Part shown: positions 1 through 10,121 of the stretch, one piece after another
Numbering within the stretch: the stretch's first letter is position 1
Layout: each line of letters starts with the position of its first letter
NCBI RefSeq assembly: GCF_025354435.1
Contig: NZ_JANXMU010000032.1
Span: 124,001 to 188,000, forward strand
Direction of reading: 5' to 3'
DNA from: Rhodoferax sp.
GTDB lineage: Bacteria; Pseudomonadota; Gammaproteobacteria; Burkholderiales; Burkholderiaceae_C
Length of the DNA: 64,000 nt
Program-made: the position numbers and the translations under genes
The notes under the pieces: generated by a model
Database searches by the model: none
What the model saw: the letters and a program-made list of their open reading frames with translations, nothing else
Told to the model about the DNA's origin: nothing

Positions 1-316
1 TGTGCTCCAGGCCGGTGGTTTCGGTGTCCAGCACCAGCAGGCGCTTCACGCCCTGGGCGGGTGCGGCGGCAAATTCCCGTTGCGGCACCAGGCGGCGCAG
101 CACACGGTAGTCGGGGTGTTGTTCGAGTTGCAAAGCCAAGGCTTCGGCATTGTCGGCAGGCGGGGCAAGCACGACAGCCACAGCGGCAACGGCAGGGGCT
201 GGAGCCGGTGCGGTCACCGTCTCAGGGGCCTCGTTGAACAGCAGGCTGAGTTGCTGCTGTGGGTCGGCCGCCGGGGACTTGCGGGTGCGGGGCTGCTTGG
301 CCGGGGAAGAAGGCAT
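1..316 (-). CDS. DnaQ-like 3'-5' exonuclease, N-terminal part (runs off left edge)
   Basis: This ORF is absent from the track because it leaves the window. Read from ATG at 316 leftward it gives a ~75-residue low-complexity Pro/Ala leader, then a stretch ending LLVLDTETTGLEH at the window edge. The DxE of 'LDTETTG' is the Exo I metal-binding motif of the DEDD exonuclease superfamily (DnaQ/PolC-like). Role inferred: 3'-5' nuclease in DNA repair or replication. The Exo II and III motifs lie outside, so the subfamily cannot be named. A GTG 12 bases upstream of the ATG is a possible alternative start. Confidence 0.75.
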   Translation of the reverse strand, partial: MPSSPAKQPRTRKSPAADPQQQLSLLFNEAPETVTAPAPAPAVAAVAVVLAPPADNAEALALQLEQHPDYRVLRRLVPQREFAAAPAQGVKRLLVLDTETTGLEH

Positions 317-395
317 CGGATGGCGCACAAGAGAGGAAGGGCCGCGAGTGTAGCCGCCCTGCCCTCTGTGTCTGGCCGTCAGCCCCTTAGCTGCG

Positions 396-1013
396 TCACG
401 CCAGCACGATGGCTTCGCGCGACAGGCCGTCGATCTTGCCGGTAATGCCGGTCAGCACGTTGGCCACCACCGCAAACTCACGGCCAAAATTACCGGCGCG
501 GGCAGCGATGACCAGGGCGTTGAAACTTACCACCTTGGCTTCGCGGGCGACGTTCTGGATGTCGTTGACGATGCCGCTGAGCTCGCGCTTCATGCTGTCG
601 GATTGGGTTTTGCTGATGTCGTCGAACACGGTGGTGGCCTTGTTCAGGGCCTCCAGCACCGCGTCGGTGTGCTCCACCACCTGGGCCACCGAGGCGGCTT
701 GGCGCGGGTCGCGCTGGGCGATGTGGTCCAGGGCTGTACGCACCAGTTTGGTGAACGTCTGGATGTTGCCACCCACGCCCTGTACGTCGTGGTACACGGC
801 TTCGACCTTGCGGGCGCTGGCTTCGTCGAGCTTTTTGAGCATTTGCAGCAGCGTGGCCTGGCTGTCGGAAAACAGGCTCAGCGTGCGCTCGGCCGCCTGC
901 AGCTGGGCCTTGTCGCCCTGCGCTGCCAGCACGGTTTGCAGCACCATGCGCTGCGACAACATGCGTTGGCGGGCCGCGAGGTTGACGGTGGACAGACCCG
1001 TGTTATCGGGCAT
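396..1013 (-). CDS. Soluble PilJ/MCP-like sensor protein
   Basis: About 205 residues from the ATG at 1013 (MPDNTG). The track ORF extends to a GTG at 1094 and an ATG at 1046 is also possible; none has a convincing ribosome site. The N-terminus carries the 'LAARQRMLSQRM' signature of the type IV pili methyl-accepting chemotaxis N-terminal domain (PilJ/NarX-type helical sensor). The C-terminus ('VSFNALVIAARAG..GREFAVVANVL') resembles the tip of an MCP signalling hairpin but is shortened and divergent. There is no transmembrane segment, so it is probably cytosolic. Possible role: a small receptor-like partner of chemosensory or twitching systems. No che or pil genes are nearby. Confidence 0.7.
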   Translation of the reverse strand: MPDNTGLSTVNLAARQRMLSQRMVLQTVLAAQGDKAQLQAAERTLSLFSDSQATLLQMLKKLDEASARKVEAVYHDVQGVGGNIQTFTKLVRTALDHIAQRDPRQAASVAQVVEHTDAVLEALNKATTVFDDISKTQSDSMKRELSGIVNDIQNVAREAKVVSFNALVIAARAGNFGREFAVVANVLTGITGKIDGLSREAIVLA

Positions 1014-1122
1014 GGTGGTGGCCAAGGACCGGGCACTGGAATACATAAAGACTTTCGCAAAGAGCGGCAGGAGGATTCCCGTCGCTCTTGTCACGCAAAG
1101 CCCATGCCACCGTTACATCAGC

Positions 1123-2112
1123 TTACGCAAACTCCTCGGTATCCACCTCGGACTGCGACTGCGCGTTGTAGCGGCCTGCGGTAATGGCGCGGGGGGCCAT
1201 GAGCGCGTCCAGCCGGGCCAGCACCTGGGGCGAGAGCTGCACATCGGCGGCGGCTAGGTCTTCATCCAGGTGGTCGATACGGGTAGTGCCGGGGATGGGG
1301 ATGATGTGCTCGCCCTGCTGCAGCAGCCAGGCAATCGCCAACTGGGCCAGGGTGCAACCGGCATCCTGGGCGATGGCCTTCAAACCACCCAGCAAACCCA
1401 AGTTGACGGCGTAGTTCTCAGGGGTAAAGCGGGGCATGGTGCGGCGGATGTCTTTGGCATTCAGCGTGGAAACGTCGGTCAGCGCGCCGGTCAAAAATCC
1501 GCGCGCCACCGGGCTAAAGGCCACAAAGGCGGTGCCCAGTTCCTTGCAGGCTTGCAGCACCGCGATTTCGGGGTTGCGCGTCCACAGCGAATACTCGGTT
1601 TGCAGCGCGATGATGGGGTGCACGGCATGCGCTTTGCGCAGGGTACTGGCCGACACCTCAGACAGACCGATAGTCTGGATCTTGCCCTGGCGGACCAGGT
1701 CCGACAGCGCACCCACACTGTCTTCGATGGGCACGGTTTTGTCCCAGCGGTGCAGGTAGTACAGGTCGATCACATCGGTACGCAGGCGACGCAGCGCGTC
1801 TTCGCAGGTGCGCTGGATGGTGGCCGGGCGGCCATCGATGACGCGCTTGCCGTCCACGCCGGTCATGCCACATTTGCTGGCCAGGGTGAAGCGGCGGCGG
1901 TGCTTGGACAGCACTTTGCCGACCAGGTCTTCGTTCGCGCCAAAGCCGTACAGGGCGGCGGTGTCGAACAAGGTCACGCCGCGGTCCAGGGCGTGCAGCA
2001 GCACGGCTTCGCCCTGCTCTGCCGAAACCGGCGCACCGTATGCGTGGCTGAGGTTCATGCAGCCCAGGCCGATGGCGGCGACGTTAAAGGGGCCGAGTTG
2101 TCTGTTTTTCAT
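1123..2112 (-). CDS. Aldo/keto reductase
   Basis: A 329-residue TIM-barrel NADPH-dependent oxidoreductase. The catalytic tetrad is visible as D50 and Y55 ('LFDTAALYG'), K80 ('ASKCG') and H121 ('YYLHRWD'). The C-terminal 'IPIPGTTR' stretch belongs to the cofactor-binding end. The start is taken at MKNRQLGPF (2112) because AAGGA sits about 8 bases upstream; the track start adds 12 unlikely residues. It reduces aldehydes or ketones of unknown identity. It lies downstream of and on the same strand as the RND pump, separated by a 61 bp gap that holds an R1-like repeat, so co-transcription is uncertain. Confidence 0.88.
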   Translation of the reverse strand: MKNRQLGPFNVAAIGLGCMNLSHAYGAPVSAEQGEAVLLHALDRGVTLFDTAALYGFGANEDLVGKVLSKHRRRFTLASKCGMTGVDGKRVIDGRPATIQRTCEDALRRLRTDVIDLYYLHRWDKTVPIEDSVGALSDLVRQGKIQTIGLSEVSASTLRKAHAVHPIIALQTEYSLWTRNPEIAVLQACKELGTAFVAFSPVARGFLTGALTDVSTLNAKDIRRTMPRFTPENYAVNLGLLGGLKAIAQDAGCTLAQLAIAWLLQQGEHIIPIPGTTRIDHLDEDLAAADVQLSPQVLARLDALMAPRAITAGRYNAQSQSEVDTEEFA

Positions 2113-2130
2113 AGTAAAAAGTCCTTCTGG

Positions 2131-2174
2131 CGCTTGTATTACATGCACGAGTAGCTATAAATTAAGTAGCAAAT
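2131..2174 (+). repeat. R1 repeat, degenerate right half
   Basis: AT-rich intergenic stretch between the reductase start and the pump stop. 'gagtagctataaatt..' followed by 'agtagcaaat' matches the right half of the dispersed R1 repeat. The left half is poorly preserved. Confidence 0.4.
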
Positions 2175-5100
2175 CAGGCTTCCACCACTTCCGGTGTCGT
2201 GACCGGGCCGGTGCCGCTGAAGCGCTCCAGGGTCAAATAAATCACCGGGGTGATGAACAGCGTGATGGCCTGCGAAAACACCAGGCCGCCCACCACCGCC
2301 AAGCCCAGAGGCTGGCGCAGCTCGGCACCGGCACCCAGGCCCAGTGCGATAGGCAGTGCACCCATCAGCGCGGCCATGGTGGTCATCATGATGGGCCGGA
2401 ACCGCAGGATGCACGCAGTGCGGATGGCTTCGGCCGGGGTCATGCCCTGGTGGCGCTGGGCCTCCAGCGCAAAGTCGATCATCATGATGGCGTTCTTTTT
2501 GACGATACCGATCAGCAGCACGATGCCGATGGTGGCGATCAGGGTCAGATCCTGGCCAAAAATCATCAGCGTAGCCAGCGCCCCCACCGCCGCCGACGGC
2601 AGGCCCGCCAGAATGGTCAGGGGGTGGATGTAGCTCTCGTACAGCACGCCCAGCAGCACGTAGATCACCAGCAAGGCGGCGATGACCAGGATGGTCTGGC
2701 TGCCCTGCGAGCTTTGGAACACTGCCGCGTCACCGCCGTAGCTGGTGATGATGCTGCTGGGCAGCGCAATCGCCAGCCGGGCCGCGTCGATCTTGGCCGT
2801 GGCATCGCCCAGGGCCGCGCCGGGTGCCAGATTGAACGACACCGTGACCGCCTGCAACTGGCCTACGTGGTTGATGGCGGTAGCGCCCACCGTGCGGGTG
2901 ACGGTGGTGAAGCTGGTCATGGGCACCAAGGCACCGGTGTTGGAGCGCACATAAATGCCATTCAGGGCGCGCTCGTCCTCCTTGGCATCGGGGGCCACTT
3001 CCATGATGACTTGGTAGCTGTCGGTGGGCAGGTAGATGGTGGACACTTGGCGCTCGCCAAACGCACTGAACAGCGCGGTGCGGATGGTGTCGATGGACAC
3101 GCCCAGGGTATTGGCGGCATCGCGGTCGATCTTCAGCTGGGCGATCAGGCCGCGCATCTGCGCATCGCTGGTGACATCGCGGAACAGCGGGTCGCCGCGC
3201 AACTGGTCTTGCAGCTTGGTGGCCCATACATTGAGCTCATCGGCCTTGATGCTCTGCATGATGTACTGGTACTGGGCCTTGCTCTGGCGCCCGCCCAGCT
3301 GCAGGTTTTGCACCGGCCGCATGAACACATTGATGCCCGCCACGGTGCGCAGCTTCTTGCGCAGACCTTCCACCACCACTTTCATCTTGGGCCGCTCATT
3401 CTGGGGCTTCAAGTTGATGAACATGCGCCCGGTGTTTTGCGAGCCGTTGCCGCCGTTGAACGAGCTGACGGTCAGCACATTCGGGTCGGCGCGGACGATG
3501 GCCGCTGCAGCCTCTTGCAGCTTAACCATGGCGGGGAAGGAGATGTCTTCGGCGGACTCGGTGGTCACCTGGATCTGGCCAATGTCTTCTTCGGGGAAAA
3601 AGCCCTTGGGGATGACCATCACCAGCCAGACGGTGGCCACCAGGGTCACTGCCGCCAAACCCAGCACGATGTTGCGGTGGCGCAGTGCTGCGTCCAGCCA
3701 GCGGGTGTAGCCGGCCAGAAACTTGTTGAAACCGACTTCGAACGCATGGACGATGCGGCCTGGTGGCTTTTTGTGGGTTTCGTCGCTCAGGAAACGGCTG
3801 GCCATCATGGGCACCAGGGTCAGCGACACAAAGGCCGACACCACGATGGACAAGCCCACCACCACCGCAAATTCGTGGAACAGCAGGCCAATCACGCCAG
3901 GCATGAAGAAGATCGGGATGAACACCGCAATCAGCGAGGTGGACATGGAAATAATCGTAAAACCCACCGCCCGCGAGCCGCGCAGGGCCGCCTGGAAGGG
4001 GGGCACGCCCTCCTCCACCAGCCGGATGATTTCCTCCAGCACCACGATGGCATCGTCCACCACCAGACCAACGGCCAGCGTCAGGCCCAGCAAAGAGATG
4101 TTGTCCAGGCTGTAGTTCATGCCCCACAGCAGCGCCACCGCACCGACCAGCGACACCGGCAGCGACAACGCAGGAATCACCGTGGCCACAAAGCGGCGCA
4201 GAAACAAGAAGATCACCAGCACCACCAGCACGATGGTGCCCACCAGGGTCAGCGATACGTCGTGCAAGGCCTCGCGCACCGACTTGGAACGGTCGTTCAC
4301 CGGGGTCATCTTCACCGACTGGGGCATTTGCGCCTGCAAATTGGGCAAGGCGGCCAGCAGCGAATCCACCACCTTCACGGTGTTGGCTCCTGGCTGGCGT
4401 TGCACGGCCAGGGTGATGGAGGCTTCGCCATTCAGCGTGGCCCAGCTTTTCAGGGTTTCCAGGCTATCTTCAACGCTAGCCACATCTTTCAAGCGCACCG
4501 TGTTGCCGCCCTTGCTGCTGACGATCAGGTTGGAAAAGTCGGCGGCGTTGCGCAGTTGCCGGTTGGCTTGCAACACCAGGGTTTGCTGCGGGCCATCCAG
4601 CGTGCCCACGGGGGTGTTGACGTTGGCGGACTTGAGCACGCTGCTCAGGTCGTCCAGGCCCAGGTTGCGAACCGCCAGGGCCTGCGGATTCACCCGCACC
4701 CGCACGGCATAGCGCTTGGCACCAAAAATATTCACCTGCGCTACGCCGTCGATGGTGGAGAAGGTGGGCGAGATCAGGTGCTCGGCAAAGTCTTGCAGGT
4801 CCGACGGGGTGAGTGACGGCGAGGTCATGGCCACCAGCAGAATCGGCGCATCCGCCGGATTCACCTTGCGGTACGACGGCGGATTGGTCATGTCGGTGGG
4901 CAGCGAGCGCTGGGCCCGCAGCAAGGCGGCCTGCACATCCACCGCCGCCGCGTCGATATTGCGGCCTTCGTCAAATTCGAGGGTCAGCGAGGTGCTGCCC
5001 AGGGTGCTGGTGGAGCTGATGGTTTTCAGGCCCGGCACGGTCTGGAACTGCTTCTCCAAGATCAGCGCCACCGAGCTGGCCATGGTCTCGGGGCTGGCGC

Positions 5101-5257
5101 CGGGCAGACTGGCAGACACGTTGATCACCGGTGTGTCGTAGCTGGGCAAGGCCGCCACCGGAATGCTGCGGTAGCCAATCACCCCGGCCAACACGATGGC
5201 CAGGTTCAGCAGTACCGTCATCACCGGACGGCGGATAAAGAGTTCAGAGAAGTTCAT
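2174..5257 (-). CDS. RND multidrug efflux permease (HAE1 family)
   Basis: A 1027-residue inner-membrane proton-driven pump of AcrB/MexB/MdtB type, at the normal family length. It starts 'MNFSELFIRRPV', typical of the first amphipathic and TM1 region. Two large periplasmic loops follow TM1 and TM7. The proton-relay motif 'GLVVDDAIVVLEE' in TM4 has the paired aspartates. It lies 7 bp downstream of its periplasmic adaptor in a MarR-adaptor-pump operon. No outer-membrane factor is adjacent, so it probably uses a TolC homologue encoded elsewhere. The substrate cannot be told from sequence; subfamily looks closer to MdtB/MuxB than to AcrB, but I could not verify this. Confidence 0.93.
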   Translation of the reverse strand: MNFSELFIRRPVMTVLLNLAIVLAGVIGYRSIPVAALPSYDTPVINVSASLPGASPETMASSVALILEKQFQTVPGLKTISSTSTLGSTSLTLEFDEGRNIDAAAVDVQAALLRAQRSLPTDMTNPPSYRKVNPADAPILLVAMTSPSLTPSDLQDFAEHLISPTFSTIDGVAQVNIFGAKRYAVRVRVNPQALAVRNLGLDDLSSVLKSANVNTPVGTLDGPQQTLVLQANRQLRNAADFSNLIVSSKGGNTVRLKDVASVEDSLETLKSWATLNGEASITLAVQRQPGANTVKVVDSLLAALPNLQAQMPQSVKMTPVNDRSKSVREALHDVSLTLVGTIVLVVLVIFLFLRRFVATVIPALSLPVSLVGAVALLWGMNYSLDNISLLGLTLAVGLVVDDAIVVLEEIIRLVEEGVPPFQAALRGSRAVGFTIISMSTSLIAVFIPIFFMPGVIGLLFHEFAVVVGLSIVVSAFVSLTLVPMMASRFLSDETHKKPPGRIVHAFEVGFNKFLAGYTRWLDAALRHRNIVLGLAAVTLVATVWLVMVIPKGFFPEEDIGQIQVTTESAEDISFPAMVKLQEAAAAIVRADPNVLTVSSFNGGNGSQNTGRMFINLKPQNERPKMKVVVEGLRKKLRTVAGINVFMRPVQNLQLGGRQSKAQYQYIMQSIKADELNVWATKLQDQLRGDPLFRDVTSDAQMRGLIAQLKIDRDAANTLGVSIDTIRTALFSAFGERQVSTIYLPTDSYQVIMEVAPDAKEDERALNGIYVRSNTGALVPMTSFTTVTRTVGATAINHVGQLQAVTVSFNLAPGAALGDATAKIDAARLAIALPSSIITSYGGDAAVFQSSQGSQTILVIAALLVIYVLLGVLYESYIHPLTILAGLPSAAVGALATLMIFGQDLTLIATIGIVLLIGIVKKNAIMMIDFALEAQRHQGMTPAEAIRTACILRFRPIMMTTMAALMGALPIALGLGAGAELRQPLGLAVVGGLVFSQAITLFITPVIYLTLERFSGTGPVTTPEVVEA

Positions 5258-5264
5258 GGTGCAT

Positions 5265-6473
5265 TCACGGTGCGGTAGGCTTGGAAGCGTCCGTGGCAGG
5301 GGCGCTGGCGGCCGGTTTGGGGTCAGCTGCCCGTTCCACCAAGCGCGCGCCGGGGCGCACGTTTTGCTTGCCCTCTACCACCACTCTGTCGTTGGCCTGC
5401 AGGCCGGTCACCGCTGCGTCCAGGCCTTGGGCGTAAACCAGTTGCACGGGTTTGGACACTGCCTTGCCGTCTTCCAGGGTGTAGACGACGGTGCCGCGTG
5501 CGCCCTGGATCAAGGCCGCCTGGGGCACTACCACCGCGCCCTTGAGCACGTTGACGGTTTGCGATACCTCGACAAACGCGCCGGGCCAGAGCTTGCCTTC
5601 CTTGTTGTCAAACACCGCTTTGGCCTTGAGCGAGCCCGAGCTGGCATCCACCAGGTTGTCGACAAACTGCAACCGCCCTTTGAACACGCCGCCGTTGTCG
5701 GTCAGGGTGGCCGTCACCGGTGCGCCTTCGCCCTTCAAGGCGGCCAGGGCATCGCCCAGGTTGCGCTGGGGCAGGCTGAACGCCACGCCCATCGGGTCAA
5801 GCTGGGTAATCGTCACCAGGGTGGTCACGTTGGCCTGCACAGCGCTGCCTGCCGACACCGGCACCAGCCCCGCGCGCCCGGCGTGGGGGGCGGTAATGCG
5901 GTCAAACGACAGCGCCACCTTGGCCGCGTCGATGGCGGCCTGGTCGGCGGCCAGGGTGGCAGTAAGGCCATCAACCCCGGCTTGCGAGGTGTCCAGCGCA
6001 CCTTGCGAAATAAAGTTTTGCGCCAGCAGATCCTTGCTGCGGGCCAATTGGCGCTTGGCATCGGCCAGCGCAGCCGTGTCCTTGGCCAACTGGGCGCGGG
6101 CCTTGGCCAGGTTGGCCTCATCGGCGCGCGCGTCCAGGGTGAACATCAACTGGTCGGCCTTGACGAACTGGCCCTCTTGGATATGCACCTTGGCCACCAC
6201 GCTGGTCACCTGGGCCTTCACGTCCACGCTGGTCAGCGCCGTCACCGTGCCGGTGGCTTTGAGCACCACAGGCAGATCGCGCTGCTGGGCCAAGGCGGTG
6301 GTTACCGTGACGGGAGCACCCGCCGCGGAGGCCGCTCCCGCAGGCGCAGATGCCGTCGCGGCAGCCGAGGCACCGGCCGCGGGCGCAGCCACGTCGGACT
6401 TGCCGGAGCAACCCCACAAGCCCAGGGCCACCAGGCCGCAGACGGTATTCAAAACAAGAGGAGCAGTCTTCAT
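5265..6473 (-). CDS. RND efflux periplasmic adaptor lipoprotein
   Basis: 402 residues. A signal peptide ends in the lipobox 'LGLWGC', predicting an inner-membrane-anchored lipoprotein. An Ala/Pro-rich linker follows, then the barrel-sandwich hybrid ('VDVKAQVTSVVAKVHIQEGQFVKADQLMF' region), a coiled-coil hairpin (about residues 125-180) and beta-barrel domains, as in AcrA/MexA. The start at 6473 is fixed by an ATGA overlap with the stop of the upstream marR gene. The track start is 17 codons earlier and inside marR. It links the RND pump to an outer-membrane channel. The C-terminus has an Ala/Pro/Lys tail. Confidence 0.92.
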   Translation of the reverse strand: MKTAPLVLNTVCGLVALGLWGCSGKSDVAAPAAGASAAATASAPAGAASAAGAPVTVTTALAQQRDLPVVLKATGTVTALTSVDVKAQVTSVVAKVHIQEGQFVKADQLMFTLDARADEANLAKARAQLAKDTAALADAKRQLARSKDLLAQNFISQGALDTSQAGVDGLTATLAADQAAIDAAKVALSFDRITAPHAGRAGLVPVSAGSAVQANVTTLVTITQLDPMGVAFSLPQRNLGDALAALKGEGAPVTATLTDNGGVFKGRLQFVDNLVDASSGSLKAKAVFDNKEGKLWPGAFVEVSQTVNVLKGAVVVPQAALIQGARGTVVYTLEDGKAVSKPVQLVYAQGLDAAVTGLQANDRVVVEGKQNVRPGARLVERAADPKPAASAPATDASKPTAP

Positions 6474-6943
6474 GGTGCGTGAATGGGTTCGGTGGATTCG
6501 GATAGGGGTCGGAAAATACGCCAAAGTACGGCCAGCCCGGCTTGCAATGTCTGTTGCTCCTGCGGTGTACAGACTGCCAAAACCGCTTTAAGTTCACCCT
6601 GCGCCCGGTTCTGTATCGCCGCCAACTGCGCCACACCGGCCGTGGTGGTTTCCAGCCGGGAGCAGCGGCGGTCACCCGTAGCGGTTTGCGGCTGCACCAA
6701 CCCGGCCTGCACCAGGCGGTCCGCCATGGCCGAGGCGGTAGGCATGGTCACCCCCAAAAACACCGCAATATCGCCCATGGCACAGCCGGGGCGGCGGGAG
6801 ATGAAGTTGAGGCAGCGGAACTGCGGAACCGACAAACTACCTTCGACTCCATGGCGCATCGACGTACGGATCGCATCCATCACGGCAGGGACCACGTCCA
6901 TCACCTTGGCGGCTGAATCTTGGGCAGTTAAACAGGTTTTCAA
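6470..6943 (-). CDS. MarR-family transcriptional regulator
   Basis: 157 residues with a MarR winged helix: the helix-turn-helix 'MGDIAVFLGVTMPTASAMADRLVQAGLV' region and a wing with 'TGDRRCSR'. First gene of the marR-adaptor-pump operon and overlapping the adaptor by four bases, so it probably represses its own pump operon until a ligand releases it. The start codon in the track is TTG with no good ribosome site; an ATG at 6901 (MDVVPAV) is an alternative but also lacks one. The aromatic ligand is unknown. Confidence 0.88.
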   Translation of the reverse strand: MKTCLTAQDSAAKVMDVVPAVMDAIRTSMRHGVEGSLSVPQFRCLNFISRRPGCAMGDIAVFLGVTMPTASAMADRLVQAGLVQPQTATGDRRCSRLETTTAGVAQLAAIQNRAQGELKAVLAVCTPQEQQTLQAGLAVLWRIFRPLSESTEPIHAP

Positions 6944-7008
6944 GGAAGTAACAGAAAGTAAATCAAATGGATGGGCACCGGTTTATAAACGCAAAAGAAC
7001 AGAAATAC

Positions 7009-7021
7009 TTAGCCCAACTAA
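7009..7021. promoter_or_regulatory. Possible MarR operator
   Basis: A short inverted repeat TTAG-N5-CTAA lies 66 bp upstream of the marR start in an AT-rich divergent intergenic region shared with the GST gene. MarR proteins typically bind short palindromes here. The match is short and unverified. Confidence 0.25.
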
Positions 7022-7110
7022 CTTAAATGCTAAAACCAGCCGTATCGGCCTGCTTGGCCGTGCATCTCTGGCTTACTTATTCCGCATAAGACCCAGCAGT
7101 TAACCCAGAG

Positions 7111-7178
7111 TTTTTAAGCTTTTTAGGCCTCTAGCCCATATTGCGCCTGCACAAGCCGCTCTATTATTGATAGTAAAC
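7111..7178 (+). repeat. R1 repeat copy
   Basis: Shows the 'ttaggcctctagc' core followed by 'catatt' and an AT-rich tail 'attattgatagtaaac'. The central part is diverged. It lies just before the GST gene, so its right end forms the GST leader next to the AAGGA ribosome site. Confidence 0.7.
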
Positions 7179-7189
7179 CCAAGGAAGCC

Positions 7190-7858
7190 ATGCTTACCGT
7201 CCACCATCTGAACAATTCCCGCTCGCAGCGCGTGCTGTGGCTGCTGGAAGAACTGGAACTGCCCTACCAGCTGGAGAAATACCAGCGCGATGCCACCACC
7301 ATGCTCGCCCCGCCCAGCCTGCGCAAAGTGCACCCGCTGGGCAAATCGCCGGTGGTGACGGATGGCGATATGGTGCTGGCCGAATCCGGCGCCATCATCG
7401 AGACGCTGATCGAGCACTACGGCCAGGGTCGCCTCGCGCCCGCCCTGGGCACGCCCGAACGGCTGCGTTACCGCTACTGGCTGCACTACGCCGAAGGCTC
7501 GGCCATGCCGCCGCTGCTGCTCAAGCTGGTGTTCGACAAGATCGAATCCACGCCCATGCCTTTCTTCGTGAAACCCATCGCCAAAGCCATCAGCGGCAAG
7601 GTTAAAAGCAGCTTCATCCTGCCGCAAATCACCACCCACCTGGACTTCATGGAAGCCGAGCTGGGCAAAAGCCTGTGGTTTGCCGGCGAGGAATTCAGCG
7701 GGGCCGACATCCAGCTCAGCTTCCCCCTGGAAGCCGCCGCTGCCCGCGGAGGCCTGGATGCCAGCCGCCCCCGGTTGATAGCCTATCTGGCCCGCATCCA
7801 CGCCCGGCCTGCGTACCAGCGGGCGCTGGCCAAGGGCGGGCCGTTTACCTTGGGTTGA
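7190..7858 (+). CDS. Glutathione S-transferase
   Basis: 222 residues. The N-terminal thioredoxin-like domain has 'NNSRSQRVLWLLEELELPY' (Ser catalytic position), 'VHPLGKSPVV' with the cis-proline, and 'ESGAIIETL' for the gamma-glutamyl contact. An all-helical C-terminal domain includes 'FSGADIQLSFPL'. Start ATG has AAGGA six bases upstream. It conjugates or isomerises electrophiles with glutathione. Its stop codon abuts the convergent ligC stop. Being next to an efflux operon and an aromatic pathway suggests detoxification, but it is transcribed separately. Confidence 0.92.
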   Translation: MLTVHHLNNSRSQRVLWLLEELELPYQLEKYQRDATTMLAPPSLRKVHPLGKSPVVTDGDMVLAESGAIIETLIEHYGQGRLAPALGTPERLRYRYWLHYAEGSAMPPLLLKLVFDKIESTPMPFFVKPIAKAISGKVKSSFILPQITTHLDFMEAELGKSLWFAGEEFSGADIQLSFPLEAAAARGGLDASRPRLIAYLARIHARPAYQRALAKGGPFTLG

Positions 7859-8821
7859 TTACCCCGCAGCGTTGAGCTGCTGCTCCAACTGGTGCAGCAC
7901 GCGGTAGCACGGCAGCACCTTGGCGACGCTGCTGTTGGGTTCGCGGCCTTCGCGGATGGCGGCGAAGAATTCGCGGTCTTGCAGCTCGATGCCGTTCATC
8001 GACACCGCCACCTGGCTCACGTCGATTTTTTCGTCCTTGCCGGTAAACAGGTCGTCGTAGCGGGCCAGGTAGGTCGCCGTGTCGCCTATGTAGCGGAAGT
8101 AGGTGCCCAACGGGCCGTCGTTGTTGAAGCTCAGACTCAGCGTGCAGATCGCGCCGTTGGCGGCCTTGAGCTGGATGCTCATGTCCATCGCAATGCCCAG
8201 GGCCGGGTGGATCGGGCCTTGCACGGCGTGGGCCTGCACGATGGGGCTACCCGCCTGGTAGGCAAACAAATCGACCGTGTGGGCTGCGTGGTGCCACAGC
8301 AGATGGTCGGTCCAGCTACGGGCCTGGCCCAGCGCGTTGGTGTTGGTGCGGCGGAAGAAATAGGTTTGCACATCCATTTGCTGGATGTTGAAAGCACCCG
8401 CCTTGATTTGGTTGTGCACGTACTGGTGGCTGGGGTTGAAGCGGCGGGTGTGGCCCACCATGGCCACCAGGCCCGACGTAGCGGCAAAGGCGGCCACCTC
8501 CTCGGCACCGGCCAAGCTATCGGCCAGTGGAATCTCTACCTGCACATGTTTGCCTGCCTGCAGGCACTGCAGGGTTTGCTCAGCATGGATTTGCGTGGGC
8601 GTACACAAAATCACGGCATCCACCTCGGGCAGCGCCAAGCTTTCGGCCAGGTCGTTGGTGATGTGTTTAATGCCGTATTTATCGGCCACTTCGCGGGTTT
8701 TCTCCATGTCGCGGCCAATCACCGACACGGCTTCCACGCCGTCGATCAACGCAATTGCGTCCAGGTGTTTGGTGCCGAAAGCGCCTGCGCCCGCCAGGGC
8801 GACTTTGATCGTTTTAGCCAT
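7859..8821 (-). CDS. ligC: 4-carboxy-2-hydroxymuconate-6-semialdehyde dehydrogenase (LigC/PmdC)
   Basis: 320 residues of the Gfo/Idh/MocA fold. The Rossmann motif 'ALAGAGAFGTKHL' binds NAD(P) and 'VQVEIPLADSL' is the position equivalent to the family's EKP motif. It oxidises the hemiacetal of 4-carboxy-2-hydroxymuconate semialdehyde to 2-pyrone-4,6-dicarboxylate, the step after ring cleavage by LigAB. Last gene of the operon; its ATG immediately follows the ligB stop codon, so translation is coupled. Assignment rests on both the sequence and the complete set of neighbouring pathway genes. Confidence 0.94.
   Translation of the reverse strand: MAKTIKVALAGAGAFGTKHLDAIALIDGVEAVSVIGRDMEKTREVADKYGIKHITNDLAESLALPEVDAVILCTPTQIHAEQTLQCLQAGKHVQVEIPLADSLAGAEEVAAFAATSGLVAMVGHTRRFNPSHQYVHNQIKAGAFNIQQMDVQTYFFRRTNTNALGQARSWTDHLLWHHAAHTVDLFAYQAGSPIVQAHAVQGPIHPALGIAMDMSIQLKAANGAICTLSLSFNNDGPLGTYFRYIGDTATYLARYDDLFTGKDEKIDVSQVAVSMNGIELQDREFFAAIREGREPNSSVAKVLPCYRVLHQLEQQLNAAG

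Positions 8822-10120
<1,299 letters not shown>

Positions 10121-10121
<1 letters not shown>

Noticed and set aside
1808-4816. 1002-residue plus-strand ORF
   Set aside because: It is the antisense shadow of the RND pump; the sequence is His/Gln/Arg-rich nonsense typical of reverse frames in GC-rich genes.
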